A program made the position numbers and the translations under genes. Under the pieces are notes generated by a model, which saw nothing but the letters and a program-made list of their open reading frames with translations, ran no database searches and was not told the DNA's origin. From contig CALMUP010000027.1 of the NCBI GenBank assembly GCA_937872895.1, forward strand, positions 1-64,000: a stretch of 64,000 bases of DNA, read 5' to 3'. Shown here piece after piece: positions 16,143 to 25,168 of this stretch. Origin of the DNA: an uncultured Verrucomicrobiota bacterium. Lineage in GTDB: Bacteria; Verrucomicrobiota; Kiritimatiellia; CAIVKH01. How positions within the stretch are numbered: position 1 is the stretch's first letter; each line of letters begins with the position of its first letter.

Positions 16143-17249
16143 TCATCCGGCAGCCCAGGTGTTGCCGAGGCGGTGGGCGGACTGGGTGTAGTCCTGGATC
16201 TGCGACACGAGGAAGGCGCGCTGGGCCTCGGGGTTGCCGGCTGCGGCGACAAGTTGCTGGTAGCCGCCCACGGTACGCTGCATGGTCTCGGCGAAGTTCC
16301 AGGCCGGTTGCCAACCGAGCAGGTTGGCCGCCTTCTCGATGCTGAGCCGGAGGAAATGCGCCTCGTGGGGATGGTTCGCGTTCGGATCCTTCTCCCATCG
16401 ACCCTTGCCGAGGATCTTCACCATGGTATCGGCCAGTTCGCCGACATTGCGGGCGGCGTCGAGCCCCGGCCCGAAGTTCCAGCCGTCGCGGATCCCGTCC
16501 GACTGCGGCTGCAGCATCTTCGCGGCCAGCCAGAGGTAACCGGACAGCGGCTCCAGCACATGCTGCCACGGGCGAATCGCCCCGGGATTGCGTACAACCA
16601 GCGTATCGCCGCGCAACAGGGTGCGCATCGCATCGGGCACGATCCGGTCGGCCGCCCAGTCGCCCGGACCGATCACATTCCCGGCGCGCGCACTGGCCAC
16701 CGCCACCGGTCCGCCCGGAGGGAAAAACGAGCGGCGGTAGGAGGAGACCACCAGCTCGGCCGCGCCCTTGGACATGCTGTACACATCGTGGCCGCCCATC
16801 GGGTCGTTCTCGCGGTAGGCGAACGGCCACTCGCGGTTCTCATAGCACTTGTCGCTGGTGACCATCACGGCAGCACACGGCTTGCCCAGCTCGCGGATCG
16901 CCTCCAGCACGTGGACCGTGCCCATGATATTGGTCGCGGCGGTACCCACCGGATCCTTGTAGGAGGCACGCACGATGGCCTGCGCGGCCAGGTGCAGGAC
17001 CACATCGGGCTGGACCTCGCGCACCACCTTGCGGACCACTGAGAGATCGCGTATGTCCCCGTCGACATGGTGGCAAATCCCATCCAGCCGGGCTTGCCGG
17101 AACAACCACTGGTCGCTTTCCGGCGCAAGGGCCAGCCCGTGTACCTGTGCCCCCAGGTGGTGCAGCCATGCGGTCAGCCATGAACCCTTGAAGCCGGTAT
17201 TTCCGGTAACCAGTACTTTTTTACCACGGTATATATTGTTGAAGGACAT
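16143..17249 (-). CDS. rfbG: CDP-glucose 4,6-dehydratase
   Basis: A 368-residue extended SDR that converts CDP-glucose to CDP-4-keto-6-deoxyglucose; the usual length is about 360. The start is the ATG at 17249, with GGAG about 8 nt upstream. The motif GNTGFKG at 16-22 is characteristic of RfbG. The catalytic Tyr and Lys lie in DVYSMSKGAAEL, and SDKCYEN supplies the Ser/Asp/Lys group. It works with rfbF, and its product is available to the SDR at 13903-14799. Confidence 0.93.
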   Translation of the reverse strand: MSFNNIYRGKKVLVTGNTGFKGSWLTAWLHHLGAQVHGLALAPESDQWLFRQARLDGICHHVDGDIRDLSVVRKVVREVQPDVVLHLAAQAIVRASYKDPVGTAATNIMGTVHVLEAIRELGKPCAAVMVTSDKCYENREWPFAYRENDPMGGHDVYSMSKGAAELVVSSYRRSFFPPGGPVAVASARAGNVIGPGDWAADRIVPDAMRTLLRGDTLVVRNPGAIRPWQHVLEPLSGYLWLAAKMLQPQSDGIRDGWNFGPGLDAARNVGELADTMVKILGKGRWEKDPNANHPHEAHFLRLSIEKAANLLGWQPAWNFAETMQRTVGGYQQLVAAAGNPEAQRAFLVSQIQDYTQSAHRLGNTWAAG

Positions 17250-17263
17250 GGGTTGCTCCAGAA

Positions 17264-17515
17264 GAATACATGAACTACGAACTACACGAAACATACGAAA
17301 GAAAGAAGACTCGAGACATGAGACCACGAACTATTTAGCAACTACGGAAAACACTGAAGGACCCGAAAGGGGATAGATGAGATGAAGTTCAATGTTAACT
17401 TGAATCAGAGATTCCTGCTCAACCATGTACTTCTTTCTCTTGTCTTCATTTCGTGCTTTTCGAGTTTTTCGTAGTTTACTATTTCCGCGACTTCCGCGCT
17501 TTCCGTAGTTTCACT
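17264..17515. repeat. Composite 9-nt word palindrome between rfbG and a plus-strand glycosyltransferase
   Basis: Left arms: ACTACGAACTACACGAAAC type (17272-17305) and CTACGGAAAACACTG type (17341-17372). Right arms in the same order: TTTCGTGCTTTTCGAG type (about 17450-17480) and TTTCCGCGACTTCCGC type (17485-17512). About 75 bp between them show no gene. The 293-bp gap holds nothing else recognisable, and any promoter for the divergent genes must be within it. Confidence 0.78.
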
Positions 17516-17542
17516 TTCCTTAAATTCCGCTATCTTCGCGGC

Positions 17543-18517
17543 ATGAAAAAAGTATTGATGATCCTGACCAAGGACCGGCGCGACTGCGTGGACATGAACC
17601 TGCTGCTGCATGAACGCGGCGGCAGTTTCGAGGTCTTCGACCGGGTCGTCTTCCTGCTGAACGCGGTCACCCCGCAGCACATGCGCTACATCGACGCCTG
17701 GATCGAACGGCATCCGCAGGTCGCTTGCGACAAGATCATCGGCGACGGGACCCGGCCCAAGGGCATTTCCGCCATGCAGAACCGGTGCATCGAAAAGTAT
17801 CCCGACTCCTTTTACGCCAAGACCGACGAGGATGTCTTCGTACCCGACGGGTGGGCGCGGATGATGGTCGAGGCCTACGAAGCCCACCGCGACCGGGACG
17901 ACCTGGCCCTGATCACCCCGCTGCTGCCCAACAACGCCTACGGCCTTCATGTTCTCCTGAATCAGTATTATCCCGAGTTGCTGGAAGAGCATCGCCAACG
18001 TTTCGGATGCGAGCCCACCATCGAACCGACCGGCCTGACCTGGCGCAGTCCCGCGGTCGGCGAATGGGCCACGCGGAAATTCTTGAATTTAGCCAAAGCG
18101 AACAACGAACAAAGAACCAGAATACTGAGATCAACCAAGAACCAGGAACCAAGCACCGGAAACCCATCCTCCTACCATCTCTTCGACAAGTATTTCAGCA
18201 TCGGCTGTATCGGCTACGACTACCGCCACTGGCAGCGCATGGGCGGCATCCCGTGGAACGACGAACCCGGCTGGTGCACGTGGATCGAGGAGCACCGACA
18301 GGTTAACGTGCTCGATTGCCGCCAGATCGCGCTGCATTACACCTTCTTCGTCCAGCAGGAGTGGCTCGACCGCTCGTCGCTGATCGAGGACCTCCGCGCC
18401 ACCAACCTGCCCGATACGATGACCATGGCGGACCGGTTGCAGTTGCCCCGCCTGGCGCGCATGGCCCGACAAGTACCCGCCGTGCTCAAACGCCGGTTCG
18501 CGGCCAAACGCGGATGA
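17543..18517 (+). CDS. Putative glycosyltransferase (GT-A-like), plus strand
   Basis: A 324-residue protein, started at the ATG at 17543 that follows the repeat. The N-terminus MKKVLMILTKDRRDCVDMNLL and the acidic motif KTDEDVFVPDGW (about 95-106) suggest a GT-A fold with a DxD-like metal site, but I cannot name the family. It is the only plus-strand gene in the left 49 kb. Residues about 187-206 (NNEQRTRILRSTKNQEPSTG) are encoded by a 7-nt AACCANG word array and look inserted; the surrounding sequence reads as one protein. It is convergent with the ATP-grasp gene, with 17 bp between them. Confidence 0.72.
   Translation: MKKVLMILTKDRRDCVDMNLLLHERGGSFEVFDRVVFLLNAVTPQHMRYIDAWIERHPQVACDKIIGDGTRPKGISAMQNRCIEKYPDSFYAKTDEDVFVPDGWARMMVEAYEAHRDRDDLALITPLLPNNAYGLHVLLNQYYPELLEEHRQRFGCEPTIEPTGLTWRSPAVGEWATRKFLNLAKANNEQRTRILRSTKNQEPSTGNPSSYHLFDKYFSIGCIGYDYRHWQRMGGIPWNDEPGWCTWIEEHRQVNVLDCRQIALHYTFFVQQEWLDRSSLIEDLRATNLPDTMTMADRLQLPRLARMARQVPAVLKRRFAAKRG
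18101..18160. repeat. In-frame heptad array (AACCANG family)
   Basis: AACC recurs at 18133, 18140 and 18147 with a CACC at 18154, a 7-nt register. Looser GAACAAAG-type words precede it from 18101. No reverse arm is visible. It is read through as about 20 polar residues in the middle of the plus-strand glycosyltransferase. Confidence 0.65.
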
Positions 18518-18534
18518 TCGCTTATCCACCATGA

Positions 18535-19518
18535 TCAACCCCACACCGCGTGCTGCCGTGACCACCAACCCCGATCGGGATGCGGAGCGGGCAGGCGGAT
18601 CCAGGATCCCACTTCCCGGTTGAACAAGGGATCATCAAACGGACCCATGCCACGCTCGGGATAAAACGACATCTCGCCGAACACCACCCGCCCTCCGACA
18701 TCGTACAGGTCCACCCGGACAAACGGCATACCCCGGGCGAGCGCGCGGGCGACGCGTACCATGTCGTCGAGGTTGGCGGGCCGGGGTACCGGGCGCGGGA
18801 TTGGCGGATAGATCATGCGCGCCGGCAGTAGCGTCCAATCCGGACTGAAGAAATTGCGGGTGTGCTCTTCGAACCGGTCCGCGTCGACCTGGATGAGCCG
18901 CGGCTCCCCGTCAAAGCAGAAGATCTTGAAGTCCGGTGGCGGCTTGCCCCCGTCATCGAGAAACGCCTCCGCGACAATCCGGGGTTTGAGATCACGGTAG
19001 ATCCATTCCCTTCCATACCAATAGAAATTGTGCCTGAGCCAGCGAGCCAGATCGTACTCCGCCTGCTTGCGGTCCAGCTTGCAACGATCTGGACAGATGA
19101 CATTCCATTTCGACCCGTGGGTGGCCTTCAGGGCGAACGCATCGGGCAATGCATCCCAGCGAATCTCCTCCACCCGTTCATACACGCCCAGCAAGGTGTT
19201 CAGGTAGGCGTCACCCACCCGATCGCGCACATAGGCCCGCACCTCGTATTTGTCGGCTAGCGTCGAGTACAACGGCAGGCGGTAGTTGAGCGAAAGCCAC
19301 AGGAGTTTTTCATTGAACGTCTGCGGCTGATCAAGATCCGGGCTACGGCCAAAACGCGCGCGGAAGTCACGCTCGATCACCGAACGATCGGATTCGAACA
19401 ACACCCGCTTGCGGAAGACCACCTGGTCATACCATTCCATGCCGGTGATGCGATCACGGATGCGGGCCAGCAGCGGGGGGCGACGGTTGGATACAGGTTG
19501 TTCCATCGACAGGTTCAT
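18535..19518 (-). CDS. ATP-grasp, TupA-like polysaccharide protein
   Basis: A 327-residue protein of the TupA-like ATP-grasp group seen in teichuronopeptide and capsule loci. The N-terminal pattern QTFNEKLLWLSLNYR and YEVRAYVRDRVG, then ALKATHGSKWNVICPD, are typical, as are ATP-grasp residues in DFKIFCFDGEPRLIQVD and FVRVDLYDVGGRVVFGEMSFYPERG (split here by commas only in meaning). The start at 19518 overlaps the upstream GT2 stop as ATGA. Such proteins are thought to ligate an amino acid or related group onto a sugar acid; the substrate is unknown. Confidence 0.85.
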   Translation of the reverse strand: MNLSMEQPVSNRRPPLLARIRDRITGMEWYDQVVFRKRVLFESDRSVIERDFRARFGRSPDLDQPQTFNEKLLWLSLNYRLPLYSTLADKYEVRAYVRDRVGDAYLNTLLGVYERVEEIRWDALPDAFALKATHGSKWNVICPDRCKLDRKQAEYDLARWLRHNFYWYGREWIYRDLKPRIVAEAFLDDGGKPPPDFKIFCFDGEPRLIQVDADRFEEHTRNFFSPDWTLLPARMIYPPIPRPVPRPANLDDMVRVARALARGMPFVRVDLYDVGGRVVFGEMSFYPERGMGPFDDPLFNREVGSWIRLPAPHPDRGWWSRQHAVWG

Positions 19519-20453
19519 CCTTTCCGGGGCGAACGGCCAAGCAACCATGACATGCCGGCCTTGAATCCGGCCCGCCACAGTTCCGGCGAGGCCACACCGT
19601 GACGCAGTCCGCGCGCCACAAACCACAGGGCACGATCCACGTATCCCTGGTGCCGCCAATGTTCGGCATTTTCAGCATATGCCTCGACCAGGATCGCCCG
19701 CATGTCCCGGCGGGTTGCCAGCCCCTGCCAATACCCTTCCCGGAAGATGCGTTCGAGCGTATGGACATTGCGCGGAGCGCGCCGCCACTTCTTGACGCTC
19801 ACGCTGGCCGGCGAACGGCGGTACGAGGCGAGCACCTCGGGCAGGTAACCGATCGGATACCGGCGGGCGATATTCACGAAGAAATCCTGATCCATACCGA
19901 AGTCCCGGATCTTTTCTTCTGGCAGGGCGGCCAGCCAGATATCCCGCCGTGCCACCACCGCGCTGATGGTGATCCAGCAATGGCGCAACAGGGCTGGAGC
20001 CAGGGCGGATCCGGCCGGGATCTGTCCGTCATGGCGTATGCCGTACACGCGGTCCTCGCCATCGATCAACCGCACGGCAGTGTGGACCATCGCGGCGTCG
20101 GCATGGGCATTCAGGTACTGCACAGCGCGCTCGAGAAAGGTCGGATCCCACCGATCATCCGCGTCAAGAAAGGCGCACAGGGGAGCCCGCGCCCGGGCAA
20201 CACCCTGATACCGAGGGAGTTCACAGGTGCCGGAATTGACGGTACGGCGGATCAGGCGGATTTGATTCCCCCGGGCCTCCAGCGCCGCCAACGTATCCCG
20301 GTCATCGGATGCATCGTCCACCACCACCACTTCGAAATCCCGGAAGGTCTGGGCATCCAGACAGGCCCACAACGCGGGCAGGAACCGAGCACAATTATAG
20401 GTTCCAACAATCACGCTCACCGCCGGGACCCGCTCGACCATCGATGTCGTCAT
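19515..20453 (-). CDS. Glycosyltransferase family 2
   Basis: A 312-residue GT-A glycosyltransferase. SVIVGTYNCARFL opens the nucleotide-binding domain, VVVVDDASDD follows, and the metal-binding DxD is in AFLDADDRWDP (about 115-125). It overlaps both neighbours by ATGA. A soluble inverting enzyme that adds one sugar to the lipid-linked repeat unit is the likely role; donor unknown. Confidence 0.92.
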   Translation of the reverse strand: MTTSMVERVPAVSVIVGTYNCARFLPALWACLDAQTFRDFEVVVVDDASDDRDTLAALEARGNQIRLIRRTVNSGTCELPRYQGVARARAPLCAFLDADDRWDPTFLERAVQYLNAHADAAMVHTAVRLIDGEDRVYGIRHDGQIPAGSALAPALLRHCWITISAVVARRDIWLAALPEEKIRDFGMDQDFFVNIARRYPIGYLPEVLASYRRSPASVSVKKWRRAPRNVHTLERIFREGYWQGLATRRDMRAILVEAYAENAEHWRHQGYVDRALWFVARGLRHGVASPELWRAGFKAGMSWLLGRSPRKG

Positions 20454-21544
20454 GGCCGGGCCTCCGGCTCCGCCAACAAGGAACGGTACAGATCGACGTA
20501 CTGACCGGCGATTGTCCGCCAGTCAAACCGCTCCGCCCACGCGCGCACGGCCGCACGCCGCGCGAGCAACGGGGATGGATCCTTGTGCAAGGCGCGGATC
20601 AAGGCGGACCACGCCTCCACATCCTTCCCCTCCAGGACGAAATTATCCCGTGCGGAGACATATTCCGGAATGCCGCCAACCCGGTTGGTCAGGACAGGTG
20701 TCCCGCAGGACATCGCCTCCAGCACCGCATTGTTGGCCGTACAATCGTTCATTGGCATGATCAGCAGATCGGCGCGGCGGTATTCGGCGAGCAAACCCTC
20801 ATCGTCGAGGTGGCCGGGGAGCCGGAGGTGCGGCATGCCCTGGTAATTGCGCGAGGCCTGTTCCTTCGAGGTCAGCACCGTCATCTCCAACACATCCGCA
20901 GGCAACGCCTCGACCAGCCTGCGCATGAAACCATGATCGCGCTCGGTCTTCCCGACCAGCAGGCCGCGCAACGGCCGCCCCGGCATCATCGGAGCCGGGG
21001 TCGCTTCCGGCCTGAAGAATCCCGTGTCCACTCCGTGGAGCAGCACCGAAATCTGGTCATCGCGGTATCCGACCGTGCGGAAGAACGGACGCTGGGTTTC
21101 CGACATCAGCACGATGTGATCGTAGGCCTTGACCGCCCGGCTTCCCTTCAACACCACCGGCAGCTTGCCCGCGCTGGCATGGAAGGTGCCAACCAGGCGA
21201 CGGCCACGACGACGGAACCAACGATGGTTGACCGGACTGCAGAACTCGCCCCAGACGAAGTGAACGATCCGGGCGCTTCGCGGAATCGAGCGGGACAATC
21301 GGCCTTCGTCGATCCACGGCAACAGCGAGTTCCAGGTGCTCCCGTAGTACTGCCCGCTCGCATTGCGGATCCAGGTACCCGCCGACCAGCTCCTTTTCAG
21401 CAGGTGGTCCCACGATGGTTCAAAGAACACGGCATCGGCGCCGAGCGCATCGATCAACGGGGTCATGCCCGAGCGGCGCGAAAGAACCGCCGGATGCCAG
21501 GTGACCGCAGTGACGGGAATGGTATTGCCAATCAGTCCAGTCAT
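20450..21544 (-). CDS. Glycosyltransferase family 4
   Basis: A 364-residue GT4. The ATG at 21544 is used; a GTG at 21562 would overlap the upstream gene and has no better ribosome site. The donor domain shows LLHGVDTGFFRP, LLVGKTERDHG and MNDCTANNAVLEAMSCGTPV with the E-x7-E pattern. It is coupled by ATGA to the following GT2 and probably adds a sugar in the same glycan. Confidence 0.88.
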   Translation of the reverse strand: MTGLIGNTIPVTAVTWHPAVLSRRSGMTPLIDALGADAVFFEPSWDHLLKRSWSAGTWIRNASGQYYGSTWNSLLPWIDEGRLSRSIPRSARIVHFVWGEFCSPVNHRWFRRRGRRLVGTFHASAGKLPVVLKGSRAVKAYDHIVLMSETQRPFFRTVGYRDDQISVLLHGVDTGFFRPEATPAPMMPGRPLRGLLVGKTERDHGFMRRLVEALPADVLEMTVLTSKEQASRNYQGMPHLRLPGHLDDEGLLAEYRRADLLIMPMNDCTANNAVLEAMSCGTPVLTNRVGGIPEYVSARDNFVLEGKDVEAWSALIRALHKDPSPLLARRAAVRAWAERFDWRTIAGQYVDLYRSLLAEPEARP

Positions 21545-21551
21545 GAACGAC

Positions 21552-22259
21552 TCAGCGCACACCGCGTCCGATCAACCGGCCCAGGATTCGTTGCAGGCTG
21601 GCCCGCACTCCCAGCAACTCCTGCAACGTATCAAAGTCCACGAGGGTCAGGCAGTTCATTCGCGGCAACCCCCGGATCTCCGGCCGGGCCAGCAGGGAGT
21701 CGTGCACATAGAGATGCAGGTTCTGCCGGTGGCAAAGCATCATGGACTCGTCATGCCAGATACGGGGCCGGATGAAGTCGAGCGCCGTGTATCCGCGTTT
21801 GGCGAACCGGGCTGCCCAGTCGTACGGCCAGCGGGCATTGATGTGCCGGTGACCGGGTTGTCCGGGAATGCCCGCAGAGAACAGCACGACCTTGCTGGCC
21901 GCGCACAAGTAATCGACAAAGCGGTCCGAGGTGGACGGCTGGAGGTGTTCGGCGACCTCGATGGTCATGGCCAGATCAAACGACCCAAGTGGCTTGATCG
22001 GCTGGTTGATGTCCATGGGATGAAAACAGGAAGGATCAATCTCGAGCTTGCTTCTGTCGATGTAGTCGCCATCGATACCGGCAACCCGTTTCGCCCCGAG
22101 ATCCTGGAAGGCGCGGAGCCAATACCCGAATCCGCACCCGATATCGAGCACGCTGTCCGGCTTGAAGATATCATACACCATGTGTGCCACGGTGCGGGCC
22201 GAACTCAATCCGCGTTCTCGACCATCATCGTGCAACTGATTGTTGTAATCAACGGACAT
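21552..22259 (-). CDS. Class I SAM-dependent methyltransferase
   Basis: A 235-residue protein with motif I SVLDIGCGFGYWLRAF (about 35-50), the acidic strand GIDGDYI and the post-motif FDLAMTIEVAEHL. It belongs to the Methyltransf_23-like group common in glycan loci. It sits 15 bp after a GT9 gene and just before a GT4. Sugar or carrier methylation is inferred from context only. Confidence 0.85.
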   Translation of the reverse strand: MSVDYNNQLHDDGRERGLSSARTVAHMVYDIFKPDSVLDIGCGFGYWLRAFQDLGAKRVAGIDGDYIDRSKLEIDPSCFHPMDINQPIKPLGSFDLAMTIEVAEHLQPSTSDRFVDYLCAASKVVLFSAGIPGQPGHRHINARWPYDWAARFAKRGYTALDFIRPRIWHDESMMLCHRQNLHLYVHDSLLARPEIRGLPRMNCLTLVDFDTLQELLGVRASLQRILGRLIGRGVR

Positions 22260-22274
22260 GTCTTTTCTCCTGTT

Positions 22275-23567
22275 CTACCCCGCCGGTCCAGCGCCGGCAT
22301 GCAACAACGACTCCATGGCAGCGACAACAGCATCCGTGCCGATGGCCTTCATGCAGGACGCAGCGTCCGCGCACACCGCACGCGGATGCCACGGAATACA
22401 CTGCGGACATCCTTCCACGGCACGCAACATCCGGTGGCGCGGCCCCGGCGGCGCCCATTTCCCGGGCGGGGTCGGGCCGAACAAGGCGACCGTCGGCGTT
22501 TGCACGGCGGCGGCGATGTGCAATCCGCCGCTGTCGCTACCCAGCCACATGCGTGCACCCGCAATCAATGCAATCAAGTCGTCAAGGTTCGTCCGCCCGG
22601 CCAGCACGACAGGCGGCTGGCGCATCGCCTTCGCCACGGCAAGGGCAATCGGCACTTCTCCACCGGTGCCGACCAACACCACGTTTACGCCCAGATCCTG
22701 CAGGCGGTCCGCCACGATGGTCCACCGTTCGGCCGGCCACTGCTTGCCGGACCAGCCTGCGCCGGGAGCGATCACGGCATAAGGCGTGCCGGGCTTCATG
22801 CCCTCCGCTTGCACCATCCGCCGCGCACCTTCCCGCTCCGACTCCTGTACGGGCAGGCGCAAGGAGGAGGAGCCGCCGTGGACACCAAGCGGTTCAACCA
22901 GACGAAGCAGGTCTTCCGCCTCATAGCGGTCGCGATCCGGCGCGGCCAGGTCCTCACGTGCGGCGACCGGATACAGTGGAACCCGGGGAGGACGGCCACA
23001 CCACCATGAAGGCTGGTGGGATCGTCCGATAAAAAGGGCCGTGAGATCCGTGGCCGCCGTGGAGATGAAAACATCGGCCACCGGACGGTGGCGACCCCAT
23101 GCGGCCTGCTCGATGCGCGATGGACCAGGACCTCCCCGGCGGTATTGATGCCAGGAGGGTGAGAACACATCGATGGCATCCACCCCATCCACACGACGGG
23201 CCAACGCTGCGCTCCATGGCCCGACAATCCACACGAGTTTCGCCGCCGGACGCGCTGCGCGCACGGCGTCCAGCATCGGAACGGCATGCAGGATATCGCC
23301 GAGATGGCCCGGCGTGTACACGGCGACCAATGCATCCTCGGGAAACGATGGTGTCGCCGTGCGCGGTTCCGGCGAGGTCTCCAGCAACCGTAGATTGCGC
23401 CACACGGCCGCGGTTGATTCCAACCCCCACGATGTCCACCACAGGGAACGCAGTGGCCGCAACCCCTCCCGGCACAACACACTGCGCCGTGGCGACCTCC
23501 GGCTCACCACCGCCCGAGCGGCAATGCCTTCCCCGAATGAACGGAGTTGACCCAAGGCGACCATCAT
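22275..23567 (-). CDS. Glycosyltransferase family 9 (heptosyltransferase-like)
   Basis: A 430-residue GT-B protein of GT9, the ADP-heptose:LPS heptosyltransferase family. The acceptor domain begins after a 70-residue arginine-rich N-terminal extension with VYTPGHLGDILHAVPML. The donor domain has VIAPGAGWSGKQWPAERW and LGSDSGGLHIAAAVQTPTVA, both diagnostic. The start is the ATG at 23567. The N-terminal extension is unusual for GT9 and has no recognised domain. It may transfer heptose or a related sugar; that is family-based inference. Confidence 0.88.
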   Translation of the reverse strand: MMVALGQLRSFGEGIAARAVVSRRSPRRSVLCREGLRPLRSLWWTSWGLESTAAVWRNLRLLETSPEPRTATPSFPEDALVAVYTPGHLGDILHAVPMLDAVRAARPAAKLVWIVGPWSAALARRVDGVDAIDVFSPSWHQYRRGGPGPSRIEQAAWGRHRPVADVFISTAATDLTALFIGRSHQPSWWCGRPPRVPLYPVAAREDLAAPDRDRYEAEDLLRLVEPLGVHGGSSSLRLPVQESEREGARRMVQAEGMKPGTPYAVIAPGAGWSGKQWPAERWTIVADRLQDLGVNVVLVGTGGEVPIALAVAKAMRQPPVVLAGRTNLDDLIALIAGARMWLGSDSGGLHIAAAVQTPTVALFGPTPPGKWAPPGPRHRMLRAVEGCPQCIPWHPRAVCADAASCMKAIGTDAVVAAMESLLHAGAGPAG

Positions 23568-23695
23568 CCGCAATCCATTAATCGAATCGGGCGCACAAGC
23601 ACGGGGTGAATCGTTTCCGTTTCCGGCACTTGCCCGCCGAGCAATCTACGCGCTTGGCATATCGCATGGTGTCCGACCTGCACAAAAACGATGGG

Positions 23696-25168
23696 TTACC
23701 CGCCATAAGCATGGGCGATCACCGACCAGTCGTAGTGGGCGGACAGGCGCTCCCGAGCGCTCGCCGCAGCAGTATCACAGGCGGCCGGATCGGTAGCGAT
23801 GCGATCCCACACATTGTTCAGGGCACCGACATACGCCTCGTTGGCCAACGGGGATGCCACATCGCCCAGCGCCTCGTAGCCGCGCCATCCATGCTCACTG
23901 GCCAGCACGGGTTTCCCGTGGGCCAGGTAATCGGCGATTTTCAAGCTGCTCCCGCTATCGTAGGAGTGGATCGGGGACAGGGCCACGTCGGCCAGGGCCA
24001 GCAGCGCCGTCTTGTCTGCATCGCCAACCCGTCCGCACGCCACCACATTGGGCGGAATGGTTGAAAGGCGGGTTTCCGCCTTGTTCATGCCGATCAGGGC
24101 GAAGACCGCGTCCGGAAAGGCGGGCGCGAGGGCTTCCGCGATGAACCGGACCGCCTCCAGATTGGGAGGGTACGCCGGGGAGCCGAGGAAAATCGCCAGG
24201 GGTTTCCCCCACCCGCACGCACCGGCCAGGATGCGCGCCCGACCAGGCGGGAAAAAAGGCTGCTCCTCGACATGGATGCCGTTCGCCACCAATCTGACCT
24301 TCGCTCGGACGGCTTCGCCGAAGACCTCCGCGAGCGCATCCACATCTCGTTTCGAGCACATCCCGACCGCGTCGGCCATCCCGAGCACCTCGGCCTCCAG
24401 GCGCTGTTGCTCCGCACGCACCGCCGCCTCGTCGGCATCCGGCCCCGCCATGCGCACCGTGAAGAAGCTGTTCACCTCGGGTACATCGTACAGCTTCCTG
24501 GCCGTGCCCGGGTAGCGCCGCCACAGGCCGACGAGATAAGGCTGGTTCAATACACTGATCGCGGCCGATTCGGCGAGCCGTCGGTACCAGTAGTCGAGCA
24601 ATGGCAGGTGCCGGGCGTGCCGATCCAGGCCGAGGCTTGCGGCGGCACCACGGAATACCCGCCGATCCGCTTCGACTGCCTGGAGAAACGCCGGCGTTTG
24701 CGGGATCGCGATAATGCGCACACCGGGAGCCACCGGGATGATTTCCGGCGATCGGTTCGGCCCGACCACGCTCAATACGGATACATGGTAGCGGGCGCCA
24801 AACGCCCTGGCCAAGCCAAGCACCCGCGCCGCTCCGCCATTCCGGGAAAGCACATCAAACGGCGCGACATACACCAGACCGGGCAACCCGGCCGGGCGCG
24901 AAGCGGACTCCGCCTCGACCAGCAAGGCCCGCCGCATTTCGGCCAGCATCCGATCCCGCATCCGCTCCATCGGGGCCAGGCTTACCTGTTGGATGCGGTT
25001 CTTGATTCTGCCCATGAACGTCGAAGCCGGCGCATCCAGCAGTGGCATGACCGCCGCTTCGCGCAGCGCGAGGTACCGGGAAAGGAACGAACGATCACAC
25101 GGCTCGGTCGCGAGAATCACCCCCGCACGCCCCGCCGCCTGCATCAAGGCCGATCCGATTCCGTTCAT
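23696..25168 (-). CDS. Glycosyltransferase family 4, long N-terminus
   Basis: A 490-residue GT4. The start at 25168 overlaps the upstream GT9 stop as ATGA. The catalytic core starts near residue 98 (YVAPFDVLSRNGGAARVLGL), so about 95 residues precede it. FLGSPAYPPNLEAVRF and GSSLKIADYLAHGKPVLAS mark the donor domain. The extra N-terminal region is arginine-rich and of unknown function. A 122-bp gap with nothing recognisable separates it from the GT9 gene downstream. Confidence 0.87.
   Translation of the reverse strand: MNGIGSALMQAAGRAGVILATEPCDRSFLSRYLALREAAVMPLLDAPASTFMGRIKNRIQQVSLAPMERMRDRMLAEMRRALLVEAESASRPAGLPGLVYVAPFDVLSRNGGAARVLGLARAFGARYHVSVLSVVGPNRSPEIIPVAPGVRIIAIPQTPAFLQAVEADRRVFRGAAASLGLDRHARHLPLLDYWYRRLAESAAISVLNQPYLVGLWRRYPGTARKLYDVPEVNSFFTVRMAGPDADEAAVRAEQQRLEAEVLGMADAVGMCSKRDVDALAEVFGEAVRAKVRLVANGIHVEEQPFFPPGRARILAGACGWGKPLAIFLGSPAYPPNLEAVRFIAEALAPAFPDAVFALIGMNKAETRLSTIPPNVVACGRVGDADKTALLALADVALSPIHSYDSGSSLKIADYLAHGKPVLASEHGWRGYEALGDVASPLANEAYVGALNNVWDRIATDPAACDTAAASARERLSAHYDWSVIAHAYGG

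Noticed and set aside
21363-23009. Plus-strand open frame of 548 codons
   Set aside because: It lies antisense to the GT4, methyltransferase and GT9 genes; His/Arg/Gln-rich composition is typical of a shadow frame.
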